DNA of 64,000 nucleotides from Lepidodermella squamata (lineage: Eukaryota; Gastrotricha), in assembly GCA_047495785.1 (NCBI GenBank), contig JBLDXI010000014.1:248001-312000 (forward strand), read 5' to 3'. The stretch's first letter is position 1. The number at the start of each line of letters is the position of its first letter. This document shows, piece after piece, positions 29,876 through 43,100 of the stretch. The notes under the pieces were generated by a model. That model was given only the letters and a program-made list of their open reading frames with translations, was not told the origin of the DNA and ran no database searches. The translations under genes were made by a program, and so were the position numbers.

Positions 29876-32311
29876 TTAGCGTGCCCGCGAGACGGCAGAT
29901 CGACTAGCAACACTGGCGTAACGATGCGAGGCCGGTTGTTGGCCGCAGCACAGTTGGCGCAGGTCTTCGCGGAAGTTGCGGTTCATGACGCCGTAAATGA
30001 TCGGATTAGCAGCATTGTTGACGAAGTAGATGTAAAAAACGAAGCGGTTCCACGGGTCCGAGTCGGCGTCGCCAAACAGCCCGGTGTAGTTGGCAATGAA
30101 AGCCGGCACGTAGGACAGCGTGAACACGACAGTGACGACGAAAAGCATCGCAGCGAGGCGGATCTGGGTGCCCAACTCGCCGCCGCTCAGCTTAAACGAC
30201 TGTTTATGGCTGATGCTCGGCGACTTGGTTTCGCGCGGCTTTGGCTCTGATTTCGTCGAACCCGTTGCACCCTCGGTTTTCGCCGGTGAACCAAGCGCCT
30301 CGCCATTTGCATCACTTATTTCAGCGCTAAAAATGAGAAATAAAATATAAAAAAAATATAAATGACATTATTGCTTACTTGTTAGAGTTTTTCTCTCGAC
30401 TGACTAGTTCAAATTCGCCGGGCTTCTTTGCAGTGCTTTGCTGAGTAGCGCTATCTGAGTTAATCTCAGAGTCTTCGACTTCTAACGCCTCGGTGGCGGT
30501 TGTGACATCGGTGGACGGCTTCGACTGGTCGGATCTCACCGCATTGACCTCAACTTTAGCAGGGCTTGCCGTCGTAGCAGCAGCAGCATTAGCAGCCCCG
30601 GCCGCCTGCAGTGCCGACGAGCTGAGCAACGCGCGGTTCGTCGCCGCTTTGCGGTTGGCGCGCTCCATTTGCCGGCTCCAGATTCGGCTGTAGATGAGCG
30701 CGTAGAATATGAAAGTCAGCGCCAGAGATACAACAAAAGTGATAGTCTGAATAGGACAACAAATCAACTAGTTTTTCATTCTTTAAGAATTGCTGACTTA
30801 CATTGTGAATGTAATGGTAGTATTCCTGGAAGAACTCGCCTAGGATCGGCTTGGCGATGCAGCCGCCCACCGCCACCTCGCTTGCATACGTCGTCATTGC
30901 AAAATCGGTCCCGTTCTCGTCGTAGCTGGCCGATGTCGAGTCGTAGAGCGGCGTTGATGACGAGGAAACGTTGCTCATAATCGATGTGAAATAGGAAGTA
31001 CTTTCGCCGTACGTGTAATTGAACATGTGCGCGCCCATCGTTGTTGAGCCGTCGATGAAACCGACGGATCCATCGGCTTCCGACGCCATCTCCGCGCTGT
31101 ACTGAATCGCAACTAATGTCCCCATAGTCATGGCTGTAACTGCTAGCAAGACGACAACTACACGAGCGCGAAGAGGTGTTAGGACGTTCTTCAACGGTTG
31201 GCAAATGCATAGATATCGGTCGATACTGATTGCGGTCATGAGGAAGGCTGAGAATGGGATAACTGAAGCTGTGAACAGGTAGTACAATTTGCACGACACG
31301 TCGGTGGTGAAGACGAGTGACGGTGCTAGTTCCATGATCAGCGTCAGCGGCATGACAACGACACAAGCGACCAGGTCGTTCATCGCCAATGTCGCGATGA
31401 AAATGTTGGCGAGCGACCGGCCTGCTGCGTTCGGCGAAGTGCCGCTCGCCGCAGATTGCATCTTTTTCAAGTAGACTATGAGCACGGTCATATTGCCGAT
31501 AATGCCAATGACGCTTTTGTCAAAATAAAATAATGTAATTAAAAAAATAATTTTAATTGTTGAAAATTCAAAGGTTAAAATTATACAGATCGGCAGAGTT
31601 GTAACCAGGTACATGGAACCTTTTATCTAAATTTTCATTATAACCGGGAGTTATGGGTGGTTACGCCGCTAATGAACCAAGAACTGCGTGAGTAATGCAT
31701 TTTTTTCACGCAGTCCTGGGTTTCCTAAAATAGATCTTAGAACTTGGTTTTCAAAATTCAAAAAGCTTAATTTTTCTGGCAATTTGCAGCAAATCGTTAA
31801 CACAATTTTTAACCTCAATTTAAGCAAAACGTACTTTCAACAAAAATTCAAAAAATATATTTCGATTTTTTTTCATTTGGAACAATTTGCTCCAAAAAAG
31901 GATATTTCGAAAAAAATTGATAATCTCGATAAAAGCAGGCTAATCTTAGTAGTTTCCGTACCAAATAGGATGTTTCTCAAATTTCTTGTCCTAAGATGAG
32001 CTTTTGGAAATGAGTAATGAGTAGCAGATATTTAATTGATCAACTAGCCAAAACTCGAATTTAATTACCCAATTCAATTAAAAATGTTCAACTTGAGCGT
32101 CCAATTTTAGACCATTTTAATTCCATCGCGTTGAAAGATAATTTCTAATGCAAAAGGCTTTACATTTTTTAAAAGCTGTCCGGTTTAACAATACTGTCCG
32201 CGTGATTAATTTTTAATTTTGATCAATTTTTCAGAAAACTTGTTCAATCACTCACCTGATGATTGGAATGAGCAGTGAAAGACCCGACTCGTCTGGCTTA
32301 ATTTGCGACAT
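29876..32311 (-). CDS. Class A (rhodopsin-like) GPCR, receptor 1
   Basis: Exons 32311-32256, 31513-30802, 30746-30379 and 30326-29876 join in phase through introns of 742, 55 and 52 nt to give 528 aa. TM1 is completed across the long intron (LIPIISVIGIIGNMTVLIVY). TM2 has LAMNDLVACVVVMPL, and TM3 has SIDRYLCICQPL with the DRY motif. TM4, a long extracellular loop 2 (about 110 residues, Ser/Tyr-rich), TM5 (TITFVVSLALTFIFYALIY) and a long Ala/Thr/Ser-rich intracellular loop 3 follow. TM6 is MLFVVTVVFTLSYVPAF. TM7 ends NAANPIIYGVMNRNFREDL. Receptor 2 (38300-40119) is a clear paralog with the same intron position at the loop 2/TM5 border. Peptide- or amine-type ligand; not assignable from sequence alone. 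Confidence 0.88.
31514..32255 (-). other. 742-nt intron 1 of GPCR receptor 1
   Basis: Donor GTGAGT after codon 18, acceptor AAAAG before GTC ATT GGC. It is more than ten times longer than most introns in the window and AT-rich throughout. It contains no coding signal I recognise. Confidence 0.65.
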
Positions 32312-35300
32312 GGTGTGAAACTAGGCGTTGAACAAAAAAGAACGGCGACAGCAGCAGAAAATCGGCCTCATGAAGAACACGAGAGCGGGCCGCAAGTCAG
32401 CTCAGCGATAAATTGTAACATACTACTAATAACGGCATTATCTATTTTCGCGACAGAAGTACATGAAAAAAACATATACTACAATGAATGAGCAGGCGAA
32501 ATGAGGGGAGTGTAATAAGTATTGTAGTTGCAGTATTATAGACGGTGCATGAATATTCGATGCAACTACAAAATGACTCTTTAGAATACATCATATAGCC
32601 TATGTTTGCTTCGCCACTCGATGGACGTGTGAATAAAAGCACTTTTAGGCTGGATAGCTGCAGCCTTCCGATTGCCAGTCACGCAAGGCAACTCAATTTT
32701 CATACACTGAAAGGCGAAACCGATTTTTCACGCACAGAAAAAAACAAAAAAGGCGATGTTCTTATCTACAAGGTCCTCAGGGCTTATATGCGCATCGCTC
32801 AATTAGATGATACAGGTTTAAAATTGCTATAGTATCATTTGTTCCCAGGGTCTTCGATAAATCGATCGAATTAATTGTATTAAACAAGAGCAATAAAATG
32901 ATAAACAAAATATTAATTGCTGCGGTTCAGTTGCTTTATCGCCCAAATTGCAGCATTTGCGTCATCGATGATGTACTGTTTGTGTTGATTACTTCGGCAA
33001 TATTAATGGCTCGCCCCGCTCGCGACAACTGTTTCAACTTCCGCTAGTAAAAAAAACTCCGGAGATCTAATAATACAGCTAGATGAGCTTACTGGCGGAA
33101 ATAGCAAATATACGACTTATATTGAGATGAATAAAATAATAGTAAAAAAGTAAAACTATGTACTATTATTTGAATTGCGACAACGGGCGCCGCGATTTGA
33201 TGGGCGACGCCGTTGAGATGTAATGCGATGAAGCGTTGTTCTACAACAAATTGCCTAAACAAATATTGCCACGATGGAGAAAAAACGATGGCCGATATAC
33301 ATCCCTAATTTGTTGGTGAAATCTTGCCAAGGCATATAAAACGAGGTGTGAACAAATTTCACACCACCTTTTGCTCCTTTCGAAAATAGATGAGCGTAAA
33401 AAGAAATGAAAATATCAGGATTTTTCATGTCTCTTCGAGTAATAAACATTTCTAGAGAATTTGTTGCTCATGGTAAACATTTCCTGCCCACAAAGTATAT
33501 ACCATATCGTCAGACCGAGCATATCGCCGAATGGGGTATAGGTAATATAATAATGATAGTCTACGGCCTGTTGTTATGCTTTGTTGTTTTTTCTTTGAAG
33601 ACTCCTCGAGGCAGTCGAGCATGGCGAGCGTATATCATCGACCTCACTCCATTACTAGCTCGTTGTTATCCGTTTTTGCCCACTAGATTTTACTTATAGC
33701 TATAAAACAACGAACGCAACGTTAATAAAAACGATAATAAATGATCGTATCATAGATGCTGGATGAATTATTAATCGCGGTGAAACCAAAAAAGATGAGC
33801 TCGACTGTAATGTTGCGCGTATGTTAAGCGCATAACAAAAAGCGCGCCTATTTTTCATTTTTTATTACAGGTTTTTTTCATGTGCATGCGATAATAATCT
33901 TCGCTCTGCGTCTAGCCTAAACGCATTGACCACGCGGGTTCAACGTTATGCTCCACATTCGAGCGAGTTTTACCCTCGTAATATTGCAATGACAATAAAT
34001 AATCAGCGATAAATCAATAGAAAATATCGAGTAAGTATATTTTTATGCGCCTCATCTAACCCTTAATGCTATGCACTTGATAGAAACGATAAACGATTTA
34101 GTATGCTAATTCGACAACAGGCATTCAGTATACACGGCTGTCTCTAGAGATGCGTCTCTGTTGTATTCGCTTGGGTGTTCGGAATTTTTCGGAATTTTTA
34201 GTGTTATAGAGTATCAACTTTTTACTACGCGCGTCGCTTTAATGGCAAAATCACGCCGTGTGACGAGCACTCCAGGCGATCAAATACTATAGGCATAAAG
34301 GCTATTGTACTGTTCGAATATCAAATTACCCGCAAAGGGGCAAAAATGGTGCGATGGGAGGACAAAACTTGGCTATTTCACGATGATTCATTACTCGCGA
34401 AATTCGAACGCATCCGGAATATTTAGGGGCGAGAGATTACTAAAAGAGTTAAGAACATTTAATTTAATACAAAAAGCTAGGGTATTTTGAATTGAAATAA
34501 CTTTTTGAATCCGCCTTATTATTACTGCCCGTATTTTCCTATAGTGTCGTAGTCGAGTATAAAAAAAACGCCCGTGTATAGCAGTAGGTATATGACGGCG
34601 TGTCTTCCTGTGCGCTCTCGGCTAAAAGCTCGAGATCAATGTTCGGCCGCGCAAAACAGGTTGACTTCCGCGGCGCGTGGCCGAAATCGCACAAATATTT
34701 GAAAAAACTACGACAGCAATAACATCATGCTCATAGGCGCGCAACGATTCGCGTCTTTGGTGCGATAAAAGCGGCTAGAATATTACATTCAAGTTAGACA
34801 TCGAGGGGAAATTGATATAGCCTGGCAAAAAGACGCGCCGTTCCTTTTTCTGCGCAGAACAATGAAAATTGTACATGCACACAGAAGATCAAATTGCGCA
34901 TGAAACACACGCGCTCGTGTATTGATCAGTGCTGGCTACTAGACAGGCGCGCTTGGCTGCTCAAGCAAATCGAACGTGACTGCCTGGGATTGTTTTCAAA
35001 ACTTGCTTGATCTAATCAAATTTAATGCGGCTATCAATGATTTATTCTAGGTAAATAAAATGTCTACGATATGATGCTGCTAGCGATTGATAGACTTTTC
35101 TTTGCACGGCGCGCGCACCTGTCTTCGGTTATTAGTTATTATTATTCAATTTCAAAATATTACGCAATTAAAGCGGCGGCTAGTTCGACGCGGGAAGTGA
35201 TTATATTTTATTGTGGATTTGTGGATAACAAAGGACGGATATTCGAGGCGGCGAACTCTGAAAAAATGTAAATGCGAAGATGACTATAAGGACTAAGGAG

Positions 35301-35602
35301 AAACAAGACGTGTTTTTTCCCTATAATTACTTCCTCTCTTCGAGAGTCAATATCAGCTGACCAAAGTGCAAGAATTCGCTTCCTCCTTATCTGATAATGA
35401 AAATTGTTTTTTGGGACAGAAAAAAAATCAGAATAATCTGAAAAATCTGATTATTTCTCATGTACCTAAAACAAATTAAATTAATGACTTTTATATAGGT
35501 CATGATATACAAAAGTTATCTCCAGGTCAAACAGCGTTGTTTTATTACAAAAATAATATTATTTCTGGGATTGAAAGAAGAAACAGAAGAAAAATAACAG
35601 AG
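32312..35602. other. Gene-poor region upstream of GPCR receptor 1
   Basis: About 3.3 kb of AT-rich DNA. Open frames of 60-100 codons occur on both strands (for example 33406-33699 plus), but none shows a known motif, a convincing start or a splice partner. It may hold receptor regulatory DNA and the 3' UTR of the peptidase gene. I see no transposon ends. Confidence 0.45.
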
Positions 35603-37941
35603 TCACAACAAATGACATCTCTCCTCGACATTCATCGGGTCTCCTGCTTTACAGCCGAACGTTCTGGCAAATTCACTGGTTTGCGACACGACGTCATTGA
35701 CACGAAACAAATCCGGCGAGTGCTTGTCCTTGGCGATCATTTCCTCCACGCCTGTTCGATTGAACGCGGCACAGTCGAATTGAGCTAGGGCGATGAAGAA
35801 CAGCTGGTCGTCAAGCCATGACGTCGAGGCTTGGCGGAATAACTCGAAGGCGAGCGATGCCGCGAGAATGTCCGCAACGTCGTCGTTGATTGTCTTGTTA
35901 GCTTGCAGGGTGAATCCGTGGCTTTGACCCATTTTCGAATAATGGGTCGAAACACAAGATCGATGACTGTCGATAGAAGGGTCGGATTCTAGCCAAGGGC
36001 TGTTGAAGAGATGTCCGAGTTCGTGGCTGATGACACTGCCTAACACAGCGTAACGAAATGGAAGAGGGTGGCCAGCATTGTAGAGTTTGGAATTTGTTAG
36101 AATAGGTGTAAAAATTTGGATGATGTTGGTAAAATGATCAAAGCCCGCCGTAGCTACGAGCGGGTTGAAATCGGGCTGAGGGCCGTCGAAATACGCAGCC
36201 GAGTACCACTTTGACCAATAGAAGCGGTCTGCATTCAGTAGACTAGCGCTGTAGCTGGTTCGGTTGACGATGAGAGACGAATGGTAGCGGTCAAGATCGG
36301 CGCGACTTTGCAGCGATGGTATCCCGATTTCGATCTTCAAATCTTCGATTTTGGCGAGCAATAGATCCTTCGTCGAACCTGTCAATTTGTCAGTTGCTGA
36401 AAGACGGCGTTGTAAGAGTTGCTTTGCCGATCTAAAAATAAGCTCCACCTTAAAAATATATAAAAACTGTAAAGATTATAAGCAGATAGCTGAAATTCCA
36501 ACCTCTGATGAGCTCGAGTTGTGACATTTAACAAGATCGTTAATGCCGGCGACTCCGATGGGGAAAAAATCATCCAAGGCTGACGAGCACGTTTTTGTTA
36601 GTTCGGCATCCCAAATTGAGAAAACCGCTGAAAGAACGAAGTAGTTTTGCAGAGTTCGCCGGCCACTTTCCGTGCGCATCATTGCTTCGACAACTCGGCA
36701 CATGCCGCTCAAATAGTGGCAGAATGTATCAGAAGTGTACAGCTCGCTGAGGTTGAGATTAGGTATTCCAACGGCCCGCAATCTAGCATGGACAACTGAT
36801 GACAAGTCGATAATTGAGCAGCATTGGTCCAGGTCTTTTAAACTAACTTGGATGGGTTCAGCTAGCTCTGCATCGATAGTAGTCGCATTTTTCAACAGGC
36901 TTACAAAGTCATGTAGACGATCCACCTCGACTTCTGAATTTTGAAATAGATTCGACGCAGATAAAACCACCAATTCTTGTTCGTAGATGATAAAGTCCTT
37001 GAACTGTTCCCAAATCAGCAATCGAGGCGGGAGTTTTTTCGCCAGTGAGCCACCCAACGTGATCGCAAATAAGCTGTTCGCGCCATAAATCGCCAACTTT
37101 TCTAGCTGTTTTTGAAAGTTTGAAGCATTTCTGACGGTCTGCGAGTTGAAACCACCCATTTCAGCTACGACTGAATGAATAAGCCACTCGTTATCTTCCC
37201 ACGAACTTGCGTTCCAACAAGCTTCATGGAAATCCCTTAATTTAACAAAGGTTTCCCAAGTTGCATTGGGATACTCATCTGAAATCACTGATTTCAAAAA
37301 TTTCAACGAATATCTGATAAAATACCTAATATCTCGTAAAATCCATACTTGATTTCGTCATTGACAACGTCGAAAAGCGACAGATAGCCGCGATCAAGCA
37401 GAGGGTGAAGTTGTTCGAAATTGCCGCATGAATACTCGAAAAAATCGCGGCACGGATCGGCTGAGGTGTTCATCATGGCAAACATATCTTCAACGCGACT
37501 CCGACAAATTTCGCCACCACAATGGGCGAGCGCCATTTCTTTCGTCAGCGTCCGAATTGGCTCGTCTGTCGTGCCAATATTAGGTGGTTCGGGTGTAGGT
37601 GCCACACCGGCTCGCTTCAGTGCCACGAAAACAAGCACGCCAACTAGTGACATGGATGAAATAAGGAAGGCAGAAACAGCTTGAACGCCCATTTTCTCTG
37701 AATTATCAGTTAAAAGCTTCAAGATTTTCTGTAAAAAATTGCTGTGGTTCTTTATATGTGGCCATGTTCGATTTATTAATAGTTTTTGGCGTCTGGCCAA
37801 ATGAGTCACAAACCGGAGCGTGCTTGCTGCTTGCGATGACTCAGTAGTGGCTTCATTATTCTCTGTCGGATTTTTTTTTCCAACAATTTCTAGTGCGCAC
37901 ATATTTGTAACGAATAACGGCTTTCGATTATTTAAAATCAT
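35603..37941 (-). CDS. M13 (neprilysin-like) membrane peptidase with non-canonical active site
   Basis: Exons 37941-37326, 37278-36503 and 36448-35603 join through introns of 47 and 54 nt to give 745 aa, the usual neprilysin length. A type II membrane anchor (VSAFLISSMSLVGVLVFVAL) is followed by the M13 ectodomain start (CRDFFEYSCGNF; the family has DPCxDFYxYxCGxW). The zinc motif is present as VISHELGHLF (HExxH). The usual downstream ENIAD, whose Glu is the third zinc ligand, reads INDDVAD here, so Glu is replaced by Asp. The substrate-binding NAY/F motif is not recognisable (VNRTSYSA), and the C-terminal CxVW is CHLL. Many Cys and N-glycosylation sites fit an extracellular enzyme. It may be a weak or altered peptidase or a pseudo-peptidase. 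An ATG nearer the anchor could also be the start. Confidence 0.85.
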
Positions 37942-38299
37942 GCCACGTTTCTCATTCAGGATCCGGACGTCTTATTTCTCATTGAGGATGTCTGGTTTTA
38001 TTATCAGGCCATATCGACGAACTGCTTTTAGCAATAACCACTCATCTGTTAAAATAAAACGTCAAATTTCTTCAGCCGTTAATTTTACTGATCCTTTTAA
38101 AGAAAATGCTTTCATCAGGACAGAAAGATGCACCGTAAAAAATGGCGATATTTCGAATTCAATCAACCTTGAAAATTGAAATACGCGCCATAATTAACTC
38201 CAGTTTGCGACGCTGCGCAATTCAAACCTGAAAAATCTGAAATTCAAATAGCTGTGAGACGACGACAAAAGAAAACAGACAAAGGAAGCCATTTTGATC
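37942..38299. other. Intergenic region between peptidase and GPCR receptor 2
   Basis: Peptidase promoter side and receptor 2 3' end; both genes are on the minus strand. No further feature. Confidence 0.5.
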
Positions 38300-40119
38300 C
38301 TATCGTTTAGAGCAACGATTGCACGTAAAATAGGTTTTGAAAATCTCCTCTCGAAATTGGCGATTCATGACACCGTAGATGATCGGATTCGCAGCGTTAT
38401 TCGCGAAGTACAAGTAGTAGATAAACTTGTTCCAAGCTACGTCCATTTCGATGTAGTTGGCGACGAGGGCCGGTAGGTAAGACAAGGCGAATACAACGGT
38501 GACTACAAAGAGCATTGCCGCTAGACGAATTTGAGACGATCGTTCCGTCGGCATATTCCGGAGCGAGGCGGCCGCGGAAGAAACCGAAGATTGAGCCCGC
38601 GAGTCTTTACTGAGGACAGTCGCAATAACGCTAGTGTTGCGAAACGACGACCATGACGGCGTTTTTGTCAGCTGGCTGACGTTTGACAGCAGTCCACTGA
38701 GGCGTGATCGAGATTGCGGGCTTTTAACCGTCCCGTTTTCATTATTATTTCGGAGGAAACAAAAACTACTGCTATTAGTTAAATGGGCGTCGTTGGCTTG
38801 CGCGTTTCCTGTCACGGTCGACCCGAAGTTACGCATGGCCAAACCGCCGTTGTGATCGGAATCACGGTTTGAAAGCAACGGGTCAGTCGTAGTAGCATCG
38901 GGGGTGCCAGTGCCGACTTCGATCACCGGGGACAGTTGGGCGCTGTTGCTGTTTTCTTCATCGTTAGTCGCTGCTACGGTTGAGCTGTTCCGTACCAGTT
39001 TGCTGGCGCAGTTCGGCGACGCCGGCTGGCTTTCAATAGCAACAACGCTGGTTCTGTTGCAGAGGGCGGTCACGCTTGAGTGCTGCATGAGGATGCGAGT
39101 CGATGCTGACTTCTTGCGAACCTTAAGCCGTTGCCGTTTCGAGATGCGTAAGAAAATGATGGCGTAGAGAACGAAAGGCACAGTGAGGGCCGAGCCGAAA
39201 ATTATTGCCTGTGTTGGAAATATCAGTAAAATATTTTGTGAGAGAATAAGCAACTTACATTGTGAATATGCTGATAGACATCAGTAAACTCTTTGCCGAG
39301 AATATATTCTCGTCTACACGTGTAAGTGCTGTGACTTTCGTTCACCATCATGTGCTCAGTCATATTACGCTTGAGGAATTGACGAAAGAAGTCATTTGGC
39401 ACGTTAACCCCGGCTTTCCGAGTCGCGAATGAGCTGTTTTTGTTAGTTGACGAACGCGGAGTGGCTGAAGCCAAGTCACTTTTCGGTCTACGTTTCAGCG
39501 ATGGCGCTACCGAGGTTTGAGATAAAAGGCGCTGAGCTGCAATATCGTAAGGCAGCGTTGAATTTGGGTTCCAAGACTTTAAGGAGTATGGCTGGCTCGA
39601 CACTTGGACTTGTGGAGGGCTCAGCACAAAATTGACGGCGACTAGAATGCCCATGAAGCAAGATATCACTGCTAAACCAGTGACGATGAAACGCGCCCGG
39701 TATGGCGTGAGAAGGGTGCGAAGAGGGTGCATTATGCACAGGTAACGATCAAGCGAAATCGCGATGATTAGGAAAGCCGAAAACGGTATCACCGAGGTAA
39801 TAATGAAGAAAAAGCCCTTACACGCCATGTCTGAATTGAACATTATGCCGGGAGCCAATTCGTAAATGAAAGTCAGGGGCATGACGATAGCAGAGGCGAT
39901 GAGATCGTTCGCAGACAGCACCATGATGAAGGTATTCGTTGTCAGCCGCTGGCTCGTTATCGAAGCGGCCGAACCGCCGATTTTTGCTGACGCCAGGCCG
40001 GCTTTGCCGAAGCTTTTGCGGATGAAGAAGGTCAGCAGGATGAGGTTGCCGAAAACTCCGACAAGCGAAGTTACCGATATCAATACGCCCAGCGCATATT
40101 CACCTGGATCTTTCGCCAT
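38300..40119 (-). CDS. Class A (rhodopsin-like) GPCR, receptor 2
   Basis: Exons 40119-39259 and 39208-38300 join in phase 0 across a 50-nt intron to give 589 aa. TM1 VTSLVGVFGNLILLTFF, TM2 LSANDLIASAIVMPLTFIY, TM3 SLDRYLCIMHPL (DRY), TM4, a very long loop 2 (about 120 residues with N-glycosylation sites and one Cys), TM5 AIIFGSALTVPFVLYAIIF and a loop 3 of about 180 residues rich in Ser/Asn. TM6 is MLFVVTVVFALSYLPALV. TM7 ends NAANPIIYGVMNRQFREEI. The TM6/TM7 signature matches receptor 1 closely, and the intron falls at the same place (HIHN| before TM5). The extracellular N-terminus is only about ten residues, so a small ligand or a peptide contacting loop 2 is likely; this is an inference. 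Confidence 0.88.
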
Positions 40120-43100
40120 TATTGTCTAAACGCTTTCAGATTTACGACAAAATCATCGACGTTCTGATTAATAAAGTAAACAACACGGCATGTTGTTTTT
40201 TTGTATAATTGAATTTCAGTTTTATAGACAATCAATTACCTAAAGAGGATTAGAAATATTGATATCCGGAGAAAATCGTGTCAAGCCATATAAGAAAGCT
40301 ATTGAGAGCTGTCTGATACTGCGAAACCTTTCAAGTGCATGACCTCATAATTGCATTTTTTTCACGGAATAATCATTAGTCAAAGCTATCAACTCGAAGA
40401 AAAATGAGCGCTATCATTAAGTAATGTAGATTGCAGAACGATTTTTCTGATTTTATATAGCAGCCCAACGCAAATAACAGGTGACAAGGCGAAATTTAGG
40501 GACATTTCTCAGATAAAAAAGTTCGCACGAGGAAAAGTCACGTATTTTGGTTTAATAAAAATGCGGTTGAAGAATCCAAATTATATTTTTTCTTATCGGG
40601 AAAATCACGGAATAGCTTTGAAGCCACGCAATAATGTAAGCAAACATGGGCTCTAATTTTCGCACTGAAGCTACCAAGAATCGATACTAAGTAAATTCCA
40701 AGTAAATCTTAGTGACTAAATCTAAATTTGCTAGCCACCGAATCTCTGTCTTTTCTAGGCCGTGATCCAAATGCGTGACATCACAAAATAGATGGGGGCC
40801 GCAAAAAATCATAATTGAAAAATTATTGTTTAACAAGCCGTGGAATTAATGCTCCGCAGCCTTTCGATGGATGCTATTATATCATCATGCGTGTATCATC
40901 AAATGGAAACTGGAAAAATTGGCATTATTTTCCGTGTCGCGATAACGTCAAGAGAGCACTGATTCGGTATAATAACTGTGTAGTACAGCTGTAATATTGC
41001 TGTGTCATGTCGCCGTGAACACGCCGCTGATTAACCGAAACACGGTTGAGCGAGAACGGCGAAATTTAGGAGCCATCTAATGGCTCATCTAATAGATAGA
41101 TCTCCCGCTGGTTAGTTGAAAGACGTTAAAGTCTACCAGGTTGATTAATAAATATTTCAAGAGTGCTCCTCTCATGCAGTAATTTTACGCTAGAACGGTT
41201 TTGACAAAGCCTGAATGCTTTAATAAAAAATTCATGGAAGACATTTCGACGTTTTGCTATTGCAATAGCGCGAAACAAGTATAAAATACTTAAAATACCT
41301 GCAAAATCAATAATAATTGGAGCTCTAGTCTGAACTGCGGAAGTATCATTGAAATCGATTAATCGGACACGAGGTGCTCGATTTAAATCGAAAAATGAAA
41401 TGTGGCGATAATTTTCAAATCACGGAATAAAAATTACGACCTCGTAGCATGAATACGCTTGCGTTCATGAAAATGAGATGGCGTCATCATCATAGCGCAC
41501 ACAATACGAACTCAATGAGGACTCGCGAGTTGAAGAAAATCATGCGCGTAAAGGAAGCAAATAAACCACTGATCGTTGAAAACAGTATATACTGCCGATG
41601 ACGGCGGAAAAAATGGGAAAATCTCTGACTTATATCATTCGGTTGTAAAAAAAACTGCGAGCGGTCATGTCATAAAGTCGATAAATATTACTTCTTGTCT
41701 GATGATTTTCCTCGTGATGAGGAGTGGTGATGGATTTAATCCCGTTGTCTTCAGTCTTGGTATTATAGGTCTTCAAGAGTATTAAGAGCCTAGGCTATAG
41801 GCAAAACTAATTGAGGTAGTAAAATTATATAAAAAAATAGATCGCGCGAGAGAGCGATTGGCCTGCAATTTGCGCCCCCTCGTTATCTCTATAACAACTT
41901 AACTAGTACACTGAGACCACCGACGTCACAGCGCAGCAGCGGTGAACTGAAATTGAAAAGTCAAAGCCATGATTCAGCGCGGTCGCAGCGTGAGATAGTA
42001 TCATCGGAGGAAACCAATTCCCAGCAGGGACTAGAGTGCACGAACGGGATCGAATATCGAATATCCAACATGCTTGATAAATATTAACGTAATCCAATTA
42101 TGGTTCGTAAATTGTCATGCTACAACTAGTCAAAAAGGTGTCTCCTCAATCGAGTTTTATAAGCGCGTGTAGCGGCTTTCGCATTGGAAAGCACCGATTG
42201 AATAACAACAGCCATCTTAAGATCAATCTTTCGCTGGAGGCTAATGCGCGTCATAATTATGGCAAGTAAATAAATTTAAAAGTTTTATGTTTCATTACTG
42301 AACATAAATATAGGTTACTTGGGAGTTCCAATTAAAACAAGACATTTCCTGCAGATTGATCGCCATGGGCCACACGTTTATATGAAGTGTGGGCCAAATT
42401 ATCCACCCTCGATAAAAATAAACAAAAATAAATTGTCTAACATTCGCCTCAGTGATACGTTTATGGCTCGTATTATCGATTTTGTTTCTTATTTCCTTCG
42501 AACTCATCAGACAAACCAAATTGTTTCAAGCGGTTCGCCGTCTATATTTTATATTCAAGCAATAACTTTTTTCTACATTCGGCCGTAGTGCGTTCGCACC
42601 GCACTGATGAAATTACCGAGAGTCCTTGAGCATTTCCGAGTTCGACCGTGGGTTTCTTATGTCATTATAACTCGGGGAAAAACGAGGCAAGTTTTTGTGT
42701 TGTTAATTCGCCTATGAGCAAATATTACTGGATAAGAAGTGTTTTAGGTGTCCCGAATAGCAGTGGTCAAGCTGTGAAAAAATATTATAGTAGTAGTAGT
42801 AGTTAATTCTATTCTATTATACTGTTATACAAGAGCGACAACAAACATATTACAAAACATTTTCAGTGGGCTTGACAACTTAGGTCGCCAGGTCTGGCAT
42901 TCATTTCATGCCTTTTAAGAAATAATCCACTAATTTCAGGGGGCTCGTCATGATCTTGCCATCTCGAAAGACCATTTACAGTGGGGTGGCCACAAATAGC
43001 CGCATAGGGCGAAGTTCATTGATTGGAGTGCGCATCAATTTAATGAGGAGCTTTAAGAGATTGAAGAATTTCAGCCATTCTTTGGCCGAGCAGACTCTTC

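Noticed and set aside
33406-33699. Plus-strand 97-codon frame with one hydrophobic segment
   Set aside because: No recognisable family and no supporting exon or poly(A) evidence.
34060-34090. Possible second piggyBac end (TAACCCTTAATGC)
   Set aside because: Differs from CCCTCTAATGCCG and I found no matching inverted partner nearby.
42319-42588. Plus-strand 89-codon frame
   Set aside because: It overlaps a similar-length frame on the other strand; no motif.
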